A stretch of DNA of 9,370 nucleotides from Methanomassiliicoccus sp. UBA6 (GTDB taxonomy: Archaea; Thermoplasmatota; Thermoplasmata; Methanomassiliicoccales; Methanomassiliicoccaceae): NCBI GenBank assembly GCA_002508545.1, contig DAVH01000058.1:3233-12602 (forward strand), given 5' to 3'. Position numbers and translations under genes: made by a program. Every line of letters starts with the position of its first letter. Position 1 is the first letter of the stretch. Below are positions 5,704 to 9,370 of the stretch, in pieces. The notes under the pieces are model-generated. The model made no database searches. It saw only the letters and a list, made by a program, of their open reading frames with translations, and was not told the origin of the DNA.

Positions 5704-5770
5704 GCTTACTTCGATGGAACGTTCGTTACCTCAAGCTTTCGCCTGTCTCTAAGGCGTCGGCGCCCGTTAC

Positions 5771-5777
5771 GTAAATA
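5771..5777 (-). promoter_or_regulatory. Possible TATA box for the cupin gene
   Basis: TATTTAC on the minus strand is a moderate box A match at suitable distance, predicting initiation near 5750. The remaining intergenic DNA up to 5969 holds no convincing gene: plus-strand frames there are arginine/serine-rich and overlap real genes antisense. Confidence 0.3.
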
Positions 5778-5969
5778 CCCCCACTTAGACATCATTCAGG
5801 AACATGAGCCTCCGCGAAAGTTCCATGCGGCGCTCGACGACAGGAGGTCGACCGAGTGCCGCCGTTTTACCAACCTCGGAGCGAAAATTGAACCCTGTTG
5901 AACACGGCTTCGGGTGGTACGATGGCTTTCGCTGCCTTTCCACAACTATTGATGCATGTGTGAGGTCCT

Positions 5970-6557
5970 TCAGGCCGGTATCTTGTCTGCCTGCGCCTTT
6001 ACCAAGGCAAGCATCTCGTCGTACGAGAACTCACTGCCAGCTTTAGAGGCGAAGAGCATGAGGACGGAGTATTCGCCCTTCACCAAAGTGAAGACCGTCC
6101 TATTGTCGTTGTCAAGATAGAAGCGCGGATGGGCGCTGTAGTTATACGTGTAGCCTTCGACCCAGCAGCTGTCTCCTGCCCAGGAGAGGTTGCTGAGATC
6201 GAAGACGTACATGTGATCGGTCGAGTTGATCTGCCCCGCATATCTGGCTGCCGCATCTGCGGTCGAGTTCCAATGGGCAAGGAACACCCAGACGGTCCGG
6301 TCGTGGGGGTCGCCCCTCTGGATGAATGTGTAGCAGGCGTCGCTCACCCCTTCATCCGTGGTCAAGTAGTACATCAATTCATTATGGTAGGCTGCCTGGG
6401 CGCTGCCCGACCAGCCCTCGCCCGGCATGTCGGAAGCGCTTAGGATGGCCTTCTGGGAGGGGGTCGTTTTGTCAATGAGCTGGGAGAGGATCGTCGCCAT
6501 TATGACAACTATGAGAGCGATGACGATAATGGCCGCGATCATTCCCTTTCGCTTCAT
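5970..6557 (-). CDS. Membrane-anchored extracytoplasmic protein rich in N-glycosylation sequons, function unknown
   Basis: The 195-residue protein begins MKRKG, followed by a hydrophobic helix at about 6-25 and a polar domain to the end: a type II anchor or uncleaved signal. There is no lipobox cysteine near the helix, so a lipoprotein is unlikely. The exterior domain contains five N-x-S/T sequons (Asn97, Asn111, Asn123, Asn139, Asn152), dense for its size and consistent with a glycosylated archaeal surface protein. Its only cysteines, Cys75 and Cys131, could form a disulfide. The region after the helix (LSASDMPGEGWS) resembles the start of many uncharacterised archaeal secreted domains. I do not recognise a family or function. 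The ATG at 6557 has a good GGAG ribosome binding site (GAAGGAGAAC). It is divergent from trkA and has an AT-rich promoter region upstream. Confidence 0.8.
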   Translation of the reverse strand: MKRKGMIAAIIVIALIVVIMATILSQLIDKTTPSQKAILSASDMPGEGWSGSAQAAYHNELMYYLTTDEGVSDACYTFIQRGDPHDRTVWVFLAHWNSTADAAARYAGQINSTDHMYVFDLSNLSWAGDSCWVEGYTYNYSAHPRFYLDNDNRTVFTLVKGEYSVLMLFASKAGSEFSYDEMLALVKAQADKIPA

Positions 6558-6601
6558 GTTCTCCTTCGAACCTCCTTCCCCAATGATGAAATGAATAAAG
6601 A

Positions 6602-6609
6602 AATAAAAA
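6602..6609 (-). promoter_or_regulatory. Probable TATA box for the sequon-rich membrane protein
   Basis: The minus strand reads TTTTTATT inside an AT-rich stretch (AATATTTTTATTT). Initiation would be near 6580, giving a leader of about 23 nt that includes the ribosome binding site. The exact box is uncertain because several overlapping AT-rich octamers are possible. Confidence 0.35.
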
Positions 6610-6615
6610 TATTTC

Positions 6616-6907
6616 TAGCGAATATTAGATGATAATGACAAAGGAAAATGACAGGTGTTCGAAGGGATACGACTGGACCGCTTCATCCGTGCCGACGATA
6701 CTGGCAGCTAGGCCAAGCGGGCAGGTTGACCGCGGTCGATCCGGAGGGACAGATCATGGTACGTTCCCCTCAAGGCGGCACCGTTAGCTCAACGATGTCA
6801 GAAAAGGTAGGTGAGGCCGGCTTGACCACGGTCCCTCTTTATCGAGCCGGGGACGATAAAGATTTAGTGACCCTAGCCATTCCCATGCCGACGGCCAGGG
6901 ATTGTCG
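6616..6907. promoter_or_regulatory. Divergent intergenic region with two TTGACCRCGGTC sites and a trkA promoter candidate
   Basis: No gene is convincing here. A plus-strand frame from 6648 overlaps the trkA start and looks non-coding. The near-palindromic 12-mer TTGACC(G/A)CGGTC occurs twice in the same orientation, at 6726-6737 and 6822-6833. The first copy contains the perfect palindrome GACCGCGGTC. The second lies just upstream of TTTATC (6838-6843), the best TATA candidate for trkA, with initiation expected near 6866. This placement suits an activator or repressor of potassium uptake. Both the sites and the promoter are motif-level calls. Confidence 0.35.
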
Positions 6908-8254
6908 ATGCAGGTCTTGATCATAGGGGCAGGGAACGTAGGGTATACCCTCGCCCGCACACTGTCCAGGCACCACTCCGTGATGATGGTGGAGCAGGAC
7001 GAGAAGCGATACGAGAGGATCGTGGAGACCCTGGACATCGGGGCGGTGAACGCCAACGGCGCCAATCCCAGGGTGCTGAGGGAGCTAATCACCGAGCAGA
7101 CCGAGCTGTTCCTGGCGGTCACCGAGAGCGACGAGTTCAACATGTTCGCCTGCCTGGTGGCCAAGCAGATCAGGCCAGAGGTCAACACCATCGCCAGGGT
7201 GAGGAACCCTGAATACCTGGGAGGGGTGCTGCGCTCCAGCACCATGGGGGTGGACCGGACGATCTCCCCGGAGCGGCTGACCGCGGCCAAGATCGCCCGC
7301 ATCGCCCGGGTCGAGAACCTCATCGATTACGAGAGCATACCGGTGCTGGGCCTGGAGCTTGGAGTGTTCCGGATAACCGCCAAGCAGGACGCCGCGCTGT
7401 TCCGTCCCCTCCGTTACCTGGAGATGCCCGCGGGAAGCGCGCTGGTGGTGATCCACCGCAACGGCCAGGTGCTCATGCCCGGCGACACCGAGCACCTGAT
7501 GGTGGGGGACACCGTCACCATCGTCGGCCGGCCCGGGGCGGTGGAGGAGTTCAACAGCATGCTGGGCAAGGTGAGGGAGTGCAAGGACTTCCTGGTGACC
7601 GGCGGGGGGCTCCTCGCCGAGCACCTGCTCACCCTGCTGGAGTGCGAGGGATGCTCGGTGAAGCTCATCGACCGGGACGAGACGAACTGCAAGAGGCTCT
7701 CCAGAAAGTTCGATCGGGCGGTCATCATCAACGACAGCGGCACGGACCCCTCGGTGCTCAGGAACGAGAACGTGAACATGGCCGACGCGCTTATCTCCAC
7801 CGCCGAGAGCGAGGAGGAGAACCTGCTGTCCTGCCTGATCGGCAAGCACCTCGGGGTCCCCAAGACCATCACCAAGTACTCCCGGAGGGAGTACGAGAAG
7901 GTGTTCGACATGAGCGGGGTGGACGCCGCCATCGGCTACTACCACGTCGTGGCCAACGAGATCGTCAAGCAGACGGTCAAGGACCTGGAGATCCTGCTCC
8001 TGATGGAGGGCTTCCAGGAGTTCATGTTCGGGGTCACCGTCACCCCGCGCTGCCGGCTCAGCGGGACCCTGGTGTGCGATCTCGACCTCCCCGGCCGCTC
8101 GACGCTGGCTATGGTGGTCAAGAACGGCGGTCCGGTCGTCCCGACCCCCGACATGGCCTTGAGCGAGGGGGATGTGGTGCTCATCTACGCCGTGCGCCAG
8201 GACATCCCCCGCCTGGAGCGGATGTTCAACACCCGGATACCCCAGGGGCCGTGA
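6908..8254 (+). CDS. trkA: Trk potassium uptake regulatory subunit TrkA
   Basis: TrkA is the cytosolic ring that binds NAD(H)/ATP-type nucleotides and gates the TrkH channel. The 448 residues hold two tandem RCK units, as in bacterial TrkA. The first RCK_N domain (1-135) has an intact G7-A-G-N-V-G12 dinucleotide motif, acidic Glu29 at the end of the second strand, and the typical AVTESDEFNMFACLVAK. The first RCK_C spans about 143-222. The second RCK_N (about 226-345) has GGGLLA at 232-237, where the last glycine of GxGxxG is alanine, with Asp255 in the acidic position. The second RCK_C spans about 362-445. I choose the ATG at 6908, since AGGG at 6897-6900 then sits seven bases upstream. A TTG at 6902 would add two residues but leaves no room for that site. 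trkH begins six bases after the stop, so the two form an operon. Confidence 0.94.
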   Translation: MQVLIIGAGNVGYTLARTLSRHHSVMMVEQDEKRYERIVETLDIGAVNANGANPRVLRELITEQTELFLAVTESDEFNMFACLVAKQIRPEVNTIARVRNPEYLGGVLRSSTMGVDRTISPERLTAAKIARIARVENLIDYESIPVLGLELGVFRITAKQDAALFRPLRYLEMPAGSALVVIHRNGQVLMPGDTEHLMVGDTVTIVGRPGAVEEFNSMLGKVRECKDFLVTGGGLLAEHLLTLLECEGCSVKLIDRDETNCKRLSRKFDRAVIINDSGTDPSVLRNENVNMADALISTAESEEENLLSCLIGKHLGVPKTITKYSRREYEKVFDMSGVDAAIGYYHVVANEIVKQTVKDLEILLLMEGFQEFMFGVTVTPRCRLSGTLVCDLDLPGRSTLAMVVKNGGPVVPTPDMALSEGDVVLIYAVRQDIPRLERMFNTRIPQGP

Positions 8255-8260
8255 GAGCAC

Positions 8261-9370
8261 ATGCTGCCCAGGGGCTGGTGGACCAAGAGGAAACGGGAGT
8301 TCCGGACCGCCCTAAAGAATCTCGGGATCGATCGATACTGGCTGCTCAACAAGGTGGCCAGGAAGGAGAGCACCGTGCCCCACCTGATCGGTGTCCTCAT
8401 GAGCTACATGGCCATCGCCCTCCTCTTCCCCATGGCCGTCGCCCTGTTCTACGGTGAGGACGAAAGGATCTGGCTCTACCCGTTCATCCTCACCCTCATC
8501 GTCGGCGTGGCGCTACTGGTCCGTTTCCGCTCCCCGGAGGTCACCCGGCCCAGCGAGGCGCTGTTCGTCGTGGCCATCAGCTGGTTCGTGGTCGTGCTGA
8601 TCGGGGCGGTGCCGTTCGTGATGAGCGGCATGCCGGTGGTGGACGCGGTGTTCGAGATGATGAGCGGCTTCACCACCACCGGCTCGACGATCATGACCGA
8701 CATCGAGTCGTGGTCCAAGAGCCTGCTGTTCTGGAGGAGCTTCAGCCAGTGGCTGGGGGGCGCGGGCATCATCATGATCTTCGTGTCCGTGCTGCCGATG
8801 CTCGGGGTGGGCGGGCGGGCGCTGTTCAAGAACGAGTTCCCCGCGCTGAACGTCCAGAACTTCTCCCTGCGCATCCGGGAGGAGGCGATGAAGTTCCACT
8901 ACATCTACCTCGGCCTGTCGGCCGCCCAGCTGGTGCTCCTCATGATCACTGGAATAGGGGTCTACGACGCGCTGTTGGTCATGTTCTCCACCGCTTCCAG
9001 CGGAGGATTGTCCCCTCACACCCAGAGCATCGCCTACTACGGCAACCCTCTGGTGGAGTGGATCGTGATCGCCTTCATGTTCCTCGCCGGAACGAACTTC
9101 TACCTTCACTACCATGTGTTCATCTCCCGCAACGTGAAGAGCTACTGGAAGAGCTCCGAGTTCCGGACCTATGTCTTCCTCATATTGGTGGCCACGGTCG
9201 CGGTGTTCGTGGCGGTATGGTCGGGACAGCTGGGAGATTTTGAATCGGGGGTACGTACCGCCCTCTTCCAGGTGATCTCGGTGAGCACCTCCACCGGCTT
9301 CGCCACCACGGACTTCGCGGCCTGGAGCGGCAGCGCGCTGCTCGTGCTGCTCATGATGATGGTCATCGGC
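8261..9370 (+). CDS. trkH: Trk potassium channel/transporter subunit TrkH (3' end cut by window edge)
   Basis: TrkH is the membrane pore that imports K+ under control of TrkA. An open frame of 370 codons runs from the ATG at 8261 to the edge. The family is about 480 residues, so roughly the last quarter, including the fourth pore loop, is missing. After a basic cytoplasmic N-terminus (1-40) come alternating membrane helices and pore loops. The first filter is in SGFTTTGST (Gly141), the second in FSTASSGGLS (Gly248), and the third in SVSTSTGFATTDF (Gly346). FWRSFSQWLGGAGIIMIF (157-174) is the conserved helix after the first pore loop. Start choice rests on the ATG six bases after trkA and on the N-terminal fit; the ribosome site (GAGAG) is weak, so translation may be coupled to trkA. 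Frame and codon use match trkA. Confidence 0.93.
   Translation, partial: MLPRGWWTKRKREFRTALKNLGIDRYWLLNKVARKESTVPHLIGVLMSYMAIALLFPMAVALFYGEDERIWLYPFILTLIVGVALLVRFRSPEVTRPSEALFVVAISWFVVVLIGAVPFVMSGMPVVDAVFEMMSGFTTTGSTIMTDIESWSKSLLFWRSFSQWLGGAGIIMIFVSVLPMLGVGGRALFKNEFPALNVQNFSLRIREEAMKFHYIYLGLSAAQLVLLMITGIGVYDALLVMFSTASSGGLSPHTQSIAYYGNPLVEWIVIAFMFLAGTNFYLHYHVFISRNVKSYWKSSEFRTYVFLILVATVAVFVAVWSGQLGDFESGVRTALFQVISVSTSTGFATTDFAAWSGSALLVLLMMMVIG

Noticed and set aside
6777..6835. tRNA D-arm-like GTTAGCTCAAC upstream of trkA.
   Set aside because: No matching anticodon stem, GTTCRA T-loop or acceptor stem follows.
6648..6920. 90-codon plus-strand frame before trkA.
   Set aside because: It overlaps the trkA start and spans the predicted trkA promoter, and its product is low-quality with no domain pattern.
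1..9370. Search for CRISPR arrays, insertion sequences, integrase/att sites or prophage genes.
   Set aside because: I see no spaced identical repeats, transposase or integrase motifs, or tRNA-associated duplications. The genes look like ordinary chromosomal content.

Overview
The window looks like chromosomal DNA of a methylotrophic methanogenic archaeon, most likely of the Methanomassiliicoccales (a Methanomassiliicoccus-like lineage). The evidence is a methanol:corrinoid methyltransferase pair (mtaC-mtaB), archaeal TATA boxes in AT-rich intergenic DNA between GC-rich genes, short A/G-rich ribosome binding sites, T-run termination, and seven visible stop codons of which none is TAG. The order-level placement is inference from gene style. 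No marker gene such as rRNA is present, and nothing here separates it formally from other methylotrophic methanogens.

Layout. 1-2165 (minus): mtaC followed by mtaB, an operon that transfers the methyl group of methanol to a corrinoid protein. mtaB runs off the left edge and lacks only its last few residues. 2166-2714: a 549-bp AT-rich intergenic region with the mtaCB promoter, a palindrome on its TATA box, a leader hairpin, a possible structured RNA with its own TATA box, a cluster of ATTCTA/TAGAAT hexamers and a GC-rich foldback. 2715-3044 (plus): a small four-cysteine protein of unknown function, divergent from mtaCB. 3045-3206: a regulatory stretch dominated by a 21-bp palindrome and further TGGATG half-sites. 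3207-4655 (plus): an APC-type amino-acid/amine permease, ending at a T-run and convergent with the next gene. 4692-5213 (minus): O6-alkylguanine-DNA alkyltransferase. 5293-5703 (minus): a small cupin. 5970-6557 (minus): a membrane-anchored extracytoplasmic protein rich in N-glycosylation sequons. 6558-6907: divergent intergenic region. 6908-9370 (plus): trkA and the start of trkH, a potassium-uptake operon cut by the right edge.

How the parts fit. MtaB uses a zinc site to activate methanol and methylates the Co(I) corrinoid on MtaC. A separate MtaA-type enzyme, not in this window, would pass the methyl group to coenzyme M. TrkA and TrkH form a nucleotide-gated potassium channel. The alkyltransferase, cupin and sequon-rich protein each appear to have their own promoter, so they look like independent housekeeping or stress genes rather than one operon. 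The least explained parts are the intergenic DNA upstream of mtaC, the four-cysteine protein that shares it, and the palindromic operator-like DNA before the permease.
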